A stretch of 64,000 bases of DNA, taken from contig NZ_JASSVS010000003.1 in NCBI RefSeq assembly GCF_030250645.1, forward strand, positions 434,001 through 498,000. Reading direction: 5' to 3'. A program made the position numbers and the translations under genes. The notes below the pieces were generated by a model. It did no database searches. It had not been told where the DNA came from and saw nothing but the letters and a program-made list of their open reading frames with translations. Position 1 is the stretch's first letter; every line of letters starts with the position of its first letter. The stretch comes from Marinobacter azerbaijanicus (GTDB lineage Bacteria; Pseudomonadota; Gammaproteobacteria; Pseudomonadales; Oleiphilaceae). Positions 41,636 through 51,109 of the stretch are shown here, piece by piece.

Positions 41636-43339
41636 ATGAAACCCAGGTTCAGTCTGGTTGGCCGTTATTCGTTCATTTCCCTGACCCTGATGATTGGTTC
41701 TGTCGCGGTGCTCAGTGCGCTGTATACGGCAGTGTCGGATTCGGTTAACGAACGGCTCGCTGGCGAGCGTCTTGAGGCACAGGTTGCCGGTAACGCTAAC
41801 CGGCTAACCAATTTCATCGAAAATCGGGTTTATCAGTTGGAAACACTGTCTACCCACCCATCCATGCCACTGTATCTGGCCTACGGCGACGGGGTTCCTG
41901 AAGGAGTCAGGGAACTGGTGCGGGTAGAGGCTGACTCACCAGATCTTTATGGCATCCTGTTTTTTGATAGTGGCAATAACTTGCTTGAAGTGGTTCCGGG
42001 CCAGGCTGCTTCCGGAAGCCCATACTGGAACCGTGAAGGCTGGTCGCTGGCGGGGTTGCCCGTTGTGGATTTCGGCATCAGCGAGATTATCGGGCCGCAG
42101 CTGCCGGATACCGGCGGCCCGGCCTGGCTGCTCATACGCCAGCCGCTACGGACCGGGGCAGAGCAGGCAGTGCAGGGCTCGATTGCCCTGCATGTGCGGC
42201 TGGCATCGCTGACCGAACTGATGCGTACAGAAAATCTGGCCGCGGTGTTGAGGCCGTTCCTGCGTACGCCCACCGGCGAACTGCTGGATGCCACGGGTAA
42301 CCTTCAGGCAACGGTGCCCAAAGACCTGCGTACCGGTCCGGAAGTGTTACCCGGGTGGCGCATTGACTATGTGGTTTCCGCGGGCGAGATCCTGAGTCCG
42401 TTGCGTAACGCCCAGTTGGGGCTATACGCCCTGGCCGGGGTATTGGCCCTGGGAACGGTGCTGCTGTTCTGGGCCCTTGCCAGAAGCCTGCGCCGTCGGG
42501 TCGCCCGGTTGACGGAGGGGGCCGAAGCCTTTGCCTCGGGCGACCTGCACTTTCGTTTGCAGGCTCCCAAAAATGACAAGGACGAAATCGACGTTCTGGC
42601 ACACGCCTTCAACGCAATGGCAGACCGCTTACAGGACATGATCCAACGCACCGTCCAGGCGGAGAAAATGGCTGTGCTCGGGGAGTTTGCCACGGGTGTA
42701 GCCCATGAGGTGCGTAATCCGTTGGCCACCATCAAGTTGACGGTTCAGGCTCTGGAGAAGCGCGAGCCAGACAAGCAGCGCAGGGATTTGCTGGTTTCAG
42801 TCGAGGATGAAATTGATCGCCTTAATCGTGTCGTCGGAGACCTGCTGGATTATGGCCGGCCGGTGCCAGGGGAGGCCCAGCAGGTGGAGATCCGCAAAAT
42901 TTTCCACCATGCCTCGGTACTTACCTCCGGGCTGGCGGACAGTCGCCAGGTGACAGTCAGTGCCACAGGCGATTCAAGCTTTACGATTCATGCCAGTCCG
43001 GACCAGATCATTCAATGCCTCGTTAATCTAGTGGCCAATGCGGTTCACGCCTGTAAGCCGGGAGGGATGGTGCACCTCAGAGCCTATCGCAATGGTCATC
43101 GTCTGACGGTGGAGGTCACCGATAACGGTTGCGGTATGTCCCCGGAAACTCTCAGGCGTGTAACCGAGCCGTTTTTTACTACCCGTTCCGACGGTACAGG
43201 GCTTGGCCTGAGCATTACTCGTCAGCTTATCGAGATCAATGAAGGGGAAATGGATATTCGCAGCCTGCCGGGGCAGGGAACAACGGTGTTTGTAACCCTG
43301 CCTGCCGCCAAGAGTGGTAACCTGACAACAGTCCGTTAA
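41636..43339 (+). CDS. Membrane sensor histidine kinase (HisKA class)
   Basis: Sensor of a two-component pair. A membrane helix at about 12-33 and another at 262-283 enclose a 230-residue periplasmic domain. This is followed by a HAMP region (about 285-338), then HisKA with the phospho-acceptor His357 in GVAHEVRNPLATIK, and an ATPase domain with NLVANAVHA, DNGCGMSP and GTGLGLSI. The length of 567 residues fits NtrB/DctB-like kinases that pair with sigma-54 regulators. The periplasmic domain is a likely ligand sensor. It lies 28 bp before the response regulator. Confidence 0.9.
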   Translation: MKPRFSLVGRYSFISLTLMIGSVAVLSALYTAVSDSVNERLAGERLEAQVAGNANRLTNFIENRVYQLETLSTHPSMPLYLAYGDGVPEGVRELVRVEADSPDLYGILFFDSGNNLLEVVPGQAASGSPYWNREGWSLAGLPVVDFGISEIIGPQLPDTGGPAWLLIRQPLRTGAEQAVQGSIALHVRLASLTELMRTENLAAVLRPFLRTPTGELLDATGNLQATVPKDLRTGPEVLPGWRIDYVVSAGEILSPLRNAQLGLYALAGVLALGTVLLFWALARSLRRRVARLTEGAEAFASGDLHFRLQAPKNDKDEIDVLAHAFNAMADRLQDMIQRTVQAEKMAVLGEFATGVAHEVRNPLATIKLTVQALEKREPDKQRRDLLVSVEDEIDRLNRVVGDLLDYGRPVPGEAQQVEIRKIFHHASVLTSGLADSRQVTVSATGDSSFTIHASPDQIIQCLVNLVANAVHACKPGGMVHLRAYRNGHRLTVEVTDNGCGMSPETLRRVTEPFFTTRSDGTGLGLSITRQLIEINEGEMDIRSLPGQGTTVFVTLPAAKSGNLTTVR

Positions 43340-43367
43340 AAGAGACAGACCAATAAAAAGAGAGAAC

Positions 43368-44732
43368 GTGAAAACCATTATGCGCCTGAACATCCTGATC
43401 GTTGATGACGAAAAGAGTTTTGTGAGGTCTTTGACCTTCGCACTGCAAGAAGCCGGGTACAGTACCAATTGTGCTCATACCGGCGAGGAAGCGTTGGCCA
43501 TCCTCGAAGGGGGTCTCCCCGACCTGATGCTGCTGGATTTGCGGCTGCCAGGAAAGAGTGGCATGGAAATTCTGGACGAAACGGTCTGCCTGTACCCGGA
43601 TGTGCCGGTGGTGATGATTTCGGCCCATGGGGATACCCGGGCAGCTGTCCAGGCAGTGAAAACCGGGGCTACGGATTACCTGACCAAACCATTTGCCCTG
43701 GATGAGTTGCTGCACCTGGTTGACTCGGTCACTGAGCGCACCCGTATGCGTGATGAGCTGGCCTACCATCGCAGCCGGGCTGCCTCGTCTTCCGGCCTGA
43801 TGGGCGATAGTGACGCCATGCAGCAGCTCTGGCAGAAGGTGCAACGGGTATCGGCCAGCAGCGCTGGCCGGATTCTTTTGCTGGGTGAATCAGGAACCGG
43901 TAAAGCTCTTGTGGCGAAGGCCATTCACGAACACAGCCCGCGGGCCTCCGAAGCTTTTGTCGAAATTAACTGCGCGGCCCTGCCAGAGCAGCTCATTGAG
44001 GCAGAACTCTTCGGCGCGGAAAAAGGGGCGTACACAGGCGCCCACCAGAAGCGGGCCGGTCTTGTGGCTCTGGCGCATAACGGCACTTTGTTCCTGGATG
44101 AGATCGGGGAGCTACCGCTCTCTCTGCAGGCCAAGTTCCTGCATTTCCTTGAAAACGGTGACTACCGCCCTGTGGGCGGCGGCGCCAGCGCAACGTCAGA
44201 TGTCCGGGTGATTGCGGCGACCAATCGATCGCTGGAAGCGGAGGTCCGTAACGGGCACTTCCGCGAGGACCTGTATTTCCGGTTGAACGTTATCGAGCTT
44301 ACCATTCCGCCATTGAGGGACCGGGAGGACGATGTTTGTAAACTGCTGGAAATGTTCATCGAATCCCAGGCCCGGGAAGAGGGGTGCCGACCTATCACCA
44401 TGCTGCCTGAAACGCTGGCCCGCCTGAGCGCCTACAACTGGCCAGGTAACGTACGGGAGCTGCGAAATCTGGTAGAGCGACTCACCATTCTCTATCCGGG
44501 GCAGTTGATTCGCCCCCATCAATTGCCCGGTGAATTTCTGGCCGCCAGCACACCACCGGCCGATCAGCATCACGCCAGTGCATCTTTTGATCAGCAGTTA
44601 CAGCAGACCGAGCGTCAGCTGTTGCTGGGTGCCCTTGAGAAAAACGGCGGCCGCAAAGGAAAAGCCGCTGAACACCTGGGGTTGTCCCGGCACGCATTCA
44701 AGCGTCGTTTGCAGAAGCTGGGCATGGATTGA
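43368..44732 (+). CDS. Sigma-54-dependent response regulator (NtrC/DctD-like)
   Basis: Response regulator with receiver domain (phospho-acceptor Asp in LLDLRLPGKSGMEIL, residue 53 if counted from ATG 43380), AAA+ domain with GESGTGKALVAKAI, an intact GAYTGA loop, and a good Walker B (LFLDEIGELP), plus a Fis-type helix-turn-helix at the end (KGKAAEHLGLSRHAFKRRLQKL). All residues for sigma-54 contact are present. The start may be GTG 43368 or ATG 43380. It should bind the twin palindromes at 44731-44784 and drive the promoter at 44857. Walker A ends in Lys-Ala-Leu, slightly unusual. Confidence 0.9.
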   Translation: MKTIMRLNILIVDDEKSFVRSLTFALQEAGYSTNCAHTGEEALAILEGGLPDLMLLDLRLPGKSGMEILDETVCLYPDVPVVMISAHGDTRAAVQAVKTGATDYLTKPFALDELLHLVDSVTERTRMRDELAYHRSRAASSSGLMGDSDAMQQLWQKVQRVSASSAGRILLLGESGTGKALVAKAIHEHSPRASEAFVEINCAALPEQLIEAELFGAEKGAYTGAHQKRAGLVALAHNGTLFLDEIGELPLSLQAKFLHFLENGDYRPVGGGASATSDVRVIAATNRSLEAEVRNGHFREDLYFRLNVIELTIPPLRDREDDVCKLLEMFIESQAREEGCRPITMLPETLARLSAYNWPGNVRELRNLVERLTILYPGQLIRPHQLPGEFLAASTPPADQHHASASFDQQLQQTERQLLLGALEKNGGRKGKAAEHLGLSRHAFKRRLQKLGMD

Positions 44733-44784
44733 TGAGCGTTATCCGCTCATCCTTACTGTCAAAGATGAGCGGATATCGCTCATC
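44731..44784. promoter_or_regulatory. Twin palindromic activator sites (UAS) for the sigma-54 regulator
   Basis: Two copies of GATGAGCG-N5-CGCTCATC at 44731-44751 and 44764-44784. Each is a perfect inverted repeat of 8-bp arms; centres are 33 bp apart, three helical turns. The second extends to AAAGATGAGCG/CGCTCATCTTT. The first overlaps the response regulator stop codon. Position and symmetry fit a dimer-of-dimers enhancer for the adjacent regulator. Confidence 0.82.
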
Positions 44785-44856
44785 TTTCCTGTTTTTACCG
44801 CTCAATAGCGAAGTGGAAGGCCTTCCAGGCCAGACTCCGGCCCCGTTTTAGTGCAT

Positions 44857-44872
44857 TGGCCTCACTCTTGCT
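44857..44872 (+). promoter_or_regulatory. Sigma-54 (-24/-12) promoter
   Basis: TGGCCTC-ACTC-TTGCT lies as required by the TGGCACG-N4-TTGCW consensus (GG and GC elements correctly spaced). It is about 100 bp downstream of the twin palindromes and 74 bp before the first binding-protein gene, so transcription should begin near 44884. Confidence 0.78.
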
Positions 44873-44945
44873 ACACACCCTTGTGAATGGTTTACAACAA
44901 TAATCCAAAACCATACGCCGGATACGACCGGCTCGGGAGGCTGAC

Positions 44946-46316
44946 TTGCCGGGACTGAACACCTGCCTGTACCAGACAGTACCGACTCTTTTGCACCGCT
45001 TCTGGTCTTGCCAGCGGCCATGGCAATTCTGGTTGGCAGCGATTGTGTTGCTGGCCAGTAGCGCCCTCCGTGCAGAAGCGCCGGCCCAGCCATCGACTCC
45101 ACCGGTGGGCAGGGTAGAGCTTGGGGCGGAAGACAGCCATGCCGATGCCACCGTTGCCTGCATGTATCCGATGACCGGCCGTTCTGCCAGCTTTGGCCGG
45201 GACAGCATCGTTGCCATCCAGCTTGCTCTCGAAGAACTCTCTTCTGACCCCGATGCTCCGCGCCTGCGGGTGATTGTGGACGATTCCCGCTCCAAGGCAT
45301 CGTTCGCGGTGCGGATGGCTGAAGACTTCATTCAGAACGACGATGCGAATATTCTCTGCGGCATGGTCAGCTCCGGCGTGGGGATGGCCGTCAGCCGCTT
45401 GGCGAAACAGCGCAAGATCATAATGGTGGGGACCGACCACGCGTCTTCACGAGCCTCCCTCGAGGAGGGGCATCGCTACTATTTCAGGGTGTCGAGTGAC
45501 ACCTGGTATTCACATGCAGCGGGCGCCCGTTACCTGGCAGAACTGCAGGAGAAAAACGGTTGGCAGAAACTCGCCTTTCTGGGGCCTGACTATGAGTACG
45601 GTCGGGTCGCGTGGCGCGATCTCAGACAAGCCCTGCATCAGAACGACATCCGCTACGAGGTAACCGGTACCTACTGGCCCAAACTGTATGAGCCGGACTA
45701 TTCACTTTACATTCAGTCACTACTGGAGTCCCCGCCGGATGTACTGGTGGTTTCTCTCTGGGGCGGGGATTTCATTGCTTTTCTGGAGCAGGCCCGTACC
45801 ACGCAATTGTTCAGCCGCATGCGTGTGGCCAATTTTGATGCTGGTGGAGATTACGAAACCCTGGTCAGCCTGAAGGATGATCCACCCGAAGGGCTCGTTC
45901 TGTCTGCACGTCACCACGTGAACTGGCCGGATACGGAACAGAACCGCCGGTTTGTTACCCGCTTTCACGAGTTATCCGGCCGTTACCCGAGCTATTCTGC
46001 CCAGGGGGCCTACGCTGGCATGTTGGCCATAGCCCGGGCGATCCGTATTGCCGGCGATGTGACCGATACCGACGCCATGATCGAGGCGCTGGAAGGGCTG
46101 GAAATACCCCTGCCTAAAGATCCCGAGGGCTACGTTTCCTACATCGATCCGGATACCCACCAGATAGTTCAGGCCCAGGCCATCGGAACGCCTGTGGCCA
46201 ATGATCAATACCCTCCTGCCCGCGTCATGTTGGGCAACTGGGTTGTCTACGATGCTGAATCCCTGAAACCGTCCCCCGCTTTGGTGAAAAAGCGACGCGG
46301 TGAACCCGGTGGCTGA
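44946..46316 (+). CDS. Periplasmic binding protein, branched-chain-amino-acid/urea type (first copy)
   Basis: Extracellular ligand-binding protein of the Peripla_BP_6 (LivJ/AmiC-like) fold, 456 residues. An unusually long N-terminus (about 25 residues) precedes a hydrophobic signal (WQFWLAAIVLLASSALRAEA). The core carries YPMTGRSASFGRDSIVAIQLAL, DDSRSK and LGPDYEYGRVAWRDL. The start is TTG at 44946 with an excellent GGGAGG 5 bp upstream. It is first in the sigma-54 operon and differs strongly from the second binding protein. It may deliver a related substrate or report ligand to the kinase; both are inference. Confidence 0.82.
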   Translation: MPGLNTCLYQTVPTLLHRFWSCQRPWQFWLAAIVLLASSALRAEAPAQPSTPPVGRVELGAEDSHADATVACMYPMTGRSASFGRDSIVAIQLALEELSSDPDAPRLRVIVDDSRSKASFAVRMAEDFIQNDDANILCGMVSSGVGMAVSRLAKQRKIIMVGTDHASSRASLEEGHRYYFRVSSDTWYSHAAGARYLAELQEKNGWQKLAFLGPDYEYGRVAWRDLRQALHQNDIRYEVTGTYWPKLYEPDYSLYIQSLLESPPDVLVVSLWGGDFIAFLEQARTTQLFSRMRVANFDAGGDYETLVSLKDDPPEGLVLSARHHVNWPDTEQNRRFVTRFHELSGRYPSYSAQGAYAGMLAIARAIRIAGDVTDTDAMIEALEGLEIPLPKDPEGYVSYIDPDTHQIVQAQAIGTPVANDQYPPARVMLGNWVVYDAESLKPSPALVKKRRGEPGG

Positions 46317-46403
46317 CCGTGACTGGTCACTGCCCAAACGATAGAAGGCAACGCACAAGCACAACCTGAAGTACGACAGAAAACAACAATCAAGGAGAAC
46401 AAA

Positions 46404-47723
46404 ATGAAAAAATCCAATCAACGTCCCATCTGGCAGAAGACGCTTCTGGGCACCGCAACCTCCGTGGCCATGGCATCGGTCGGTGTCATGGGTATGGCAG
46501 CAACCGCCAGTGCCGAAGAATCCTTTAAAGTGGGTTTCGTGACCTTCCTCTCCGGTGGTGCCTCGGGACCGTTTGGTGTGCCTGCTGCCCAGGGAGCGGA
46601 TATTGTCATCAAGGCGATCAACGAAGGCAGTCTGCCAGCGCCTTATAACACCAAAGGCGTTAATGGCCTGACGCTCGAATCCGTGGTTGTCGATGAAGCG
46701 GGTGGCCCGACCAAACAGGTTGAAGAGTACCGGAATCTGGTCCAGCGCCAGGACGTTAATGCAGTGATCGGCTATATCTCATCCGGCGACTGCCTGGCGA
46801 TTGGCCCGGTGGCGGAAGAAATGAAGATGTTCACCATCGCTTTCGATTGCGGCACGTCACGCCTGTTCCAGGAGATTGAAGATCCCCAGTACATGTTCCG
46901 CACCGGCCTCGACGCGGTTGCGGACAATGTGGGCGCGGCACGGTACCTGGCCGAAACCCGCCCTGATGCCGTTCGGATTGCTGGTATCCAGCAGAACTAC
47001 GCCTGGGGCCAGGATTCCTGGCAGGATTTCACCCTCGCCATGGAACAGCTGATGCCCGAAGCCGAAATCGTCAATAACCAGACGCCACAGCTCTTCCAGG
47101 GCAGCTACAGCACTGAGATTTCCGCACTCCAGACCCAGCGTCCGGATATTGTTCACTCTTCCATGTGGGGCGGCGATATGGAGTCTTTCACCGCCCAGGC
47201 AAACGTCCGTGGTCTGCTGTCGCAGGCAACCGCGATTCTGACCACCGGTGAATCCGGCCTGCACCGTTTTGACGGCCAGGCACCCAACGGCACCATTCTG
47301 GGTGGGCGCGGGCCCTTCGGTGGTTTCATGCCGGAAAATGACCTGAGCGAATGGTTTACCGAAGCCTATATCGCCGAGCATGGCACACCTCCAAGCTATC
47401 CTGCCTCCAAGGCGGCTCAGGCTGTCCTGGCCCTGAAATTCGCTGCTGATAACTCCGGCACCGATGGCGTGCCCAGTTCAGAGCAACTGGCAGAAGCGCT
47501 GAAAGGCGCCGAGTTCGAATCCGTTAGCGGCACCGTACGCATGGCCCTGGCTGGTGGCCACCAGGCCCTGCAGCCCATGTCGTATGGCGAATACCATTTT
47601 GAAGATGGCGAGGCTGAGCTGCGCAACGTCCGGTCTTACCCGGGTGAGTGCGTGTCTGCTCCGGATGGGTACAACGCCCAGCAATGGATCAAGGAAGGCT
47701 TCCCGGGAGTCGACTGTAACTGA
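46404..47723 (+). CDS. Periplasmic binding protein of the ABC transporter (second copy)
   Basis: Main solute receptor of a branched-chain-amino-acid-type importer, 439 residues. Signal peptide at about 1-37 (VGVMGMAATASA-EE). Then FLSGGASGPFGVPAAQGADIVI, DEAGGPTKQVEEYRNLVQRQDV and SSGDCLAIGPVAEE, as in amide/urea/short-chain binding proteins. Four Cys residues occur (near 125, 141, 416, 438), so disulfides are possible. A ribosome site AAGGAG precedes the ATG, and a strong hairpin follows the stop. The ligand cannot be inferred from the fold alone. Confidence 0.87.
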   Translation: MKKSNQRPIWQKTLLGTATSVAMASVGVMGMAATASAEESFKVGFVTFLSGGASGPFGVPAAQGADIVIKAINEGSLPAPYNTKGVNGLTLESVVVDEAGGPTKQVEEYRNLVQRQDVNAVIGYISSGDCLAIGPVAEEMKMFTIAFDCGTSRLFQEIEDPQYMFRTGLDAVADNVGAARYLAETRPDAVRIAGIQQNYAWGQDSWQDFTLAMEQLMPEAEIVNNQTPQLFQGSYSTEISALQTQRPDIVHSSMWGGDMESFTAQANVRGLLSQATAILTTGESGLHRFDGQAPNGTILGGRGPFGGFMPENDLSEWFTEAYIAEHGTPPSYPASKAAQAVLALKFAADNSGTDGVPSSEQLAEALKGAEFESVSGTVRMALAGGHQALQPMSYGEYHFEDGEAELRNVRSYPGECVSAPDGYNAQQWIKEGFPGVDCN

Positions 47724-47734
47724 TCCATTGATCA

Positions 47735-47764
47735 ACCGCCGTCGGCCGCGAGGCTGACGGCGGT
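47735..47764 (+). other. Intercistronic hairpin after the binding-protein gene
   Basis: ACCGCCGTC and GACGGCGGT form a 9-bp GC-rich stem with a 12-nt loop. No T-run follows, so it is probably an mRNA-stabilising or partial-termination element. Such elements give binding proteins higher expression than the permeases. Confidence 0.7.
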
Positions 47765-47786
47765 CCGATAGCAGGAGTAAACACTG

Positions 47787-48686
47787 ATGTTAACGGTCTG
47801 GGCAATACTGATCGACGGTTTCATCTACGCGTCCTGGTTGTTTCTGGTTGCGGCAGGTTTAACGGTCATCTATGGCGTTATGCGAATTCTCAACATGGCT
47901 CACGGCAGCCTTTATGCCCTCGGGGCCTATGCTGCTGCTTCGGCGCTGGGCTGGTATTACGCCGGCGGCGGAGACCAGCTGATCATGGCTTTTGTCATCA
48001 TTGCAGCCTCTGCAATAATGGTCGGTGCACTGACCGGGCTGGTGATCGAAAGGGGCCTGCTGCGGCTTATGTATGGTCGCGATGAGGTGCTGATGCTGAT
48101 CGTCACATTCGCCGTACTGCTAATCCTCGAAGACGTCATAAAGCTGATCTGGGGCACGACCCCCTATTCTGCCTATCAACCCTATGCAGCGATGGGGCGC
48201 ATCAACATCGACGTACTGACGGTATCGGGCTATGACCTGATGGTGCTGGCGGTTTCTTTGGTGATCGGCGTAGGACTGTGGTTCTGGCTCGAGCGTACCA
48301 AGGTGGGCAAAATCCTGCGCTCTATTATCCACGATCGGGAAGTATCCGAGGCCATGGGCGTTAACGTGCGCCGCATGTTCACCATCACCTTCATGATTGG
48401 TGCAACCCTCGGCGCTATCGCCGGTGGTATTACCGCCCCAATCATCTCCGTTGTGCCCGGGCTCGGGGTCGAGGTCATCGTAATGGCCTTTGCAGTTGTG
48501 GTGACCGGAGGCCTGGGCAGCATCACAGGCGCGGCAGTGGGTGCTGTCATTGTTGGCCTGGCGCGAGCGACGTCTATTCACACTATGCCCGAGTTGGAGC
48601 TGTTCATCATTTACGCTGTGATGGCGACGGTGCTGATCTTCCGACCCAATGGCCTGTTTGGCCAGGTGATTGCGAGGAAAATCTGA
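47787..48686 (+). CDS. ABC permease, LivH type
   Basis: Inner-membrane permease of 299 residues with about eight helices. LivH-family marks are TVIYGVMRILNMAHGSLYALGAY (about 26-48), ERGLLRLMYGRDEVLMLIVTFAV and, near 180, TKVGKILRSIIHDREVSEAMGVNV. GAAVGAVIVGLARA lies near the C-terminus. It pairs with the LivM-type permease, whose ATG overlaps its TGA (TGATG), and with the two ATPases downstream. Confidence 0.92.
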   Translation: MLTVWAILIDGFIYASWLFLVAAGLTVIYGVMRILNMAHGSLYALGAYAAASALGWYYAGGGDQLIMAFVIIAASAIMVGALTGLVIERGLLRLMYGRDEVLMLIVTFAVLLILEDVIKLIWGTTPYSAYQPYAAMGRINIDVLTVSGYDLMVLAVSLVIGVGLWFWLERTKVGKILRSIIHDREVSEAMGVNVRRMFTITFMIGATLGAIAGGITAPIISVVPGLGVEVIVMAFAVVVTGGLGSITGAAVGAVIVGLARATSIHTMPELELFIIYAVMATVLIFRPNGLFGQVIARKI

Positions 48687-49630
48687 TGACCCTGGAAAAA
48701 ACTGAAGTCTCCCTGATCGGTGTCGCTGTGGCCCTTGCCCTGCTCTCCCTGGTGGCTCCGAACTGGCTTATCTTTACCACTACTCTGGCTATTTCCACCG
48801 CACTGGTGGTGATGGGGGTGGTGATGCTTATGCGGGCGGGCCTGGTGTCGTTCGGCCAGGGGCTGTTCTATTGCCTTGGCGGCTACGCAGTGGGCCTGGG
48901 TGGCCGTTTTTTTGGCATAACGGATGCCTTGCTGTTGATTGTTCTTGGCGTTGCGGTAACGGTTGGCGTTGCCATGATTCTGGGGCTGCTTGTTACGCGA
49001 TATCGGGAAATATTCTTTGCGATGTTGTCCCTGGCTTTTTCGATGATTCTCTATGGGGTTCTGGTGAAAAGCCATGGGCTCGGAAGCACGGACGGCTTCG
49101 GCGTGGTGGACTGGACTATTCTGGGATTCCTGCCCGGTTCGGGCGAGAGCAGTTCCAGGATCGCATTGCTGATGGCGCTTGCGCTGGCGCTGGGGGTGGC
49201 CCTGTTTCTCAATCGTTACTTCCGCTCGAGCATCGGCCTGGCCTGTGAGGCAATCCGGGAAAATGAGGTACGGGTAGAGTACATGGGGATATCCCGCAAA
49301 CAGGTGCTCTATATCAACTATGTGATCGCGGCCGCCGTCGGTTCCATTGGCGGCTCACTGACCGCATTGGCTGCCGGCCATGTGGACCCGACCATGGCCT
49401 ACTGGACCGTATCAGGTGAGTTTGTATTCATCGCCATCCTTGGCGGTACCGGGCACGTGGCAGCGCCCTTCATCGCAGCATTGATTTTCACGCTGGTACG
49501 GACCTACGCCATTGAACTGGCACCCAATGCCTGGCAAATGATCCTGGGTATCGTGCTGCTGCTGATCATTCTCTTCCTGCCGAAGGGGATCTGGAGTCTG
49601 TTTACCCGCAAGAAAAGGGTGGCCTCATGA
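48686..49630 (+). CDS. ABC permease, LivM type
   Basis: Second permease of the importer, 314 residues with about nine helices. It has the LivM features VMLMRAGLVSFGQGLFYCLGGYAVG (near 50-74) and CEAIRENEVRVEYMGISRKQVLYINYV (near 188-214), the cytoplasmic loop that meets the ATPases. Translation is coupled at both ends: TGATG with livH-type, and ATGA with the first ATPase. Confidence 0.92.
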   Translation: MTLEKTEVSLIGVAVALALLSLVAPNWLIFTTTLAISTALVVMGVVMLMRAGLVSFGQGLFYCLGGYAVGLGGRFFGITDALLLIVLGVAVTVGVAMILGLLVTRYREIFFAMLSLAFSMILYGVLVKSHGLGSTDGFGVVDWTILGFLPGSGESSSRIALLMALALALGVALFLNRYFRSSIGLACEAIRENEVRVEYMGISRKQVLYINYVIAAAVGSIGGSLTALAAGHVDPTMAYWTVSGEFVFIAILGGTGHVAAPFIAALIFTLVRTYAIELAPNAWQMILGIVLLLIILFLPKGIWSLFTRKKRVAS

Positions 49631-50400
49631 CCGAGATTCTGAAAACCACCGGATTGTCCCGTTATTTTGGCGCGGTGACAGCCGCAGAAGACATCAATGT
49701 AACCATCACCGAAGGTGAAATTGTCGGGGTAATCGGGGCTAACGGCGCCGGGAAGACCACCTTTATCAATATGGTGACCGGCTACCTGGCCTCGTCCAGC
49801 GGCACCATTGAATTCGGGGGTAAACCCATAAAGGGCCTCGGACCACGCAAGCTGATGAGAAAGGGATTGACCCGGTCCTTCCAGATTCCGCAATTGTTTC
49901 TGGAACTTCCGGTGATCGACAACCTGGCCATCGCCCTGGCGGCGGCTGACCATCAACAGTTCCAGATGATTCGGCCGGTGCACACGACAAAGCGGCTGGA
50001 AGCGGCTGAAGAAATTCTGGCACAGATGAACATCGCCCAGTACCGTAATGAAATGGTTACCGCCATGCCTCAGGGGGCACGCAAGCTGCTGGACATTGCC
50101 ATTGCCATGCTGGGCAGTCCTCGGATGTTACTGCTGGATGAGCCCACCAGCGGTGTCAGCATGGAAGAGAAATACACCCTGATGGACACGGTGATGGAGG
50201 CGGTTCGCCAGCGGGGCCTGACGGTATTGTTCGTTGAGCATGACATGGAAATTGTTCAGCGATACGTTACGCGGGTACTGGCCTTTGCCAGTGGTATTGT
50301 GATCAAGGACGGCCCGGTGGACGAAGTGCTGGCGGATGAGAAGGTCCAGGAACTGGTGACCGGCAAGCCGAAGACGCCTAAAACCGAAGGAGGCGCCTGA
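49627..50400 (+). CDS. ABC ATPase, LivG type, with a diverged signature motif
   Basis: Nucleotide-binding subunit of 257 residues. Walker A GANGAGKTTF (about 39-48), Q-loop region near FQIPQLF, Walker B RMLLLDEPTSG (near 160) and the H-loop FVEHDME. The LSGGQ/LSYGQ signature is replaced by MPQGARKLLDIAIAM. LivG-like extra loop residues are present. The divergence may still work, since the partner ATPase has a perfect signature. It overlaps the permease by 4 bp, and one base separates it from the next gene's ATG. Confidence 0.9.
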   Translation: MTEILKTTGLSRYFGAVTAAEDINVTITEGEIVGVIGANGAGKTTFINMVTGYLASSSGTIEFGGKPIKGLGPRKLMRKGLTRSFQIPQLFLELPVIDNLAIALAAADHQQFQMIRPVHTTKRLEAAEEILAQMNIAQYRNEMVTAMPQGARKLLDIAIAMLGSPRMLLLDEPTSGVSMEEKYTLMDTVMEAVRQRGLTVLFVEHDMEIVQRYVTRVLAFASGIVIKDGPVDEVLADEKVQELVTGKPKTPKTEGGA

Positions 50401-50401
50401 A

Positions 50402-51076
50402 ATGAGCCTTGAAATTGCTAATCTCGACGTTTCCATTGAAGGTATCAGTATTCTGCGGGACATTAATCTGAGCATTCCGCAGGGCCAGATGGCAGGTCTG
50501 ATCGGCCACAACGGCGCCGGCAAGACCACGCTGATCCGTGCCATTATGGGCCTTCTGTCTGCGACCCGGGGATCCATTGCTTTCAAGGGCCAGGACATCA
50601 GCAAACTGCCGTCCCACCGACGGGCCAATCTGCGCATCAGTTACATGCCGGAGGACCGCAGGCTGATACCGGACCTGACTGTGTCGGAGAACATGCTCAT
50701 GCCGGCCTGGGCCAATAACATCAAGGATGGTGAGGAGCGACTGAAATGGGTTTATTCCCTGATGCCGGAAATTGCCGACTTCGGTGAGCGCAAGGCGCTG
50801 CAGTTGTCCGGCGGCCAGCAGAAGCTGGTGGCCCTGGGCCGGGCGCTGATTCCGGGAAGGGAACTGATACTGCTGGATGAGCCGTTTGAAGGTGTCGCGC
50901 CGGTATTAGCCCGACGTTTATCGGAAGTCATTGCCGACCTGCGAGCGGAGGGCCTGACGGTTCTGATTGCGGAATCCGATGACAGCCACTCTGCCGATCT
51001 GGTGGATGCCACCTGGCGCATTGAGCGCGGATCCGTATCTGCTGGGCGCAAGGATCCGTCTGCGTCGTTGGCATGA
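50402..51076 (+). CDS. ABC ATPase, LivF type
   Basis: Second nucleotide-binding subunit, 224 residues. Walker A GHNGAGKTTLIRAI (about 37-50), canonical signature LSGGQQKLVALGRAL (about 138-152), Walker B ELILLDEPFEGVAP. The post-Walker-B His found in many ABC proteins is not obvious (LTVLIAESDD), as in other LivF members. It lies directly after the LivG-type gene, which ends EGGA. Confidence 0.92.
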   Translation: MSLEIANLDVSIEGISILRDINLSIPQGQMAGLIGHNGAGKTTLIRAIMGLLSATRGSIAFKGQDISKLPSHRRANLRISYMPEDRRLIPDLTVSENMLMPAWANNIKDGEERLKWVYSLMPEIADFGERKALQLSGGQQKLVALGRALIPGRELILLDEPFEGVAPVLARRLSEVIADLRAEGLTVLIAESDDSHSADLVDATWRIERGSVSAGRKDPSASLA

Positions 51077-51109
51077 CCATAGAACAGAAATCGACTGAGG
51101 AAATACGCC

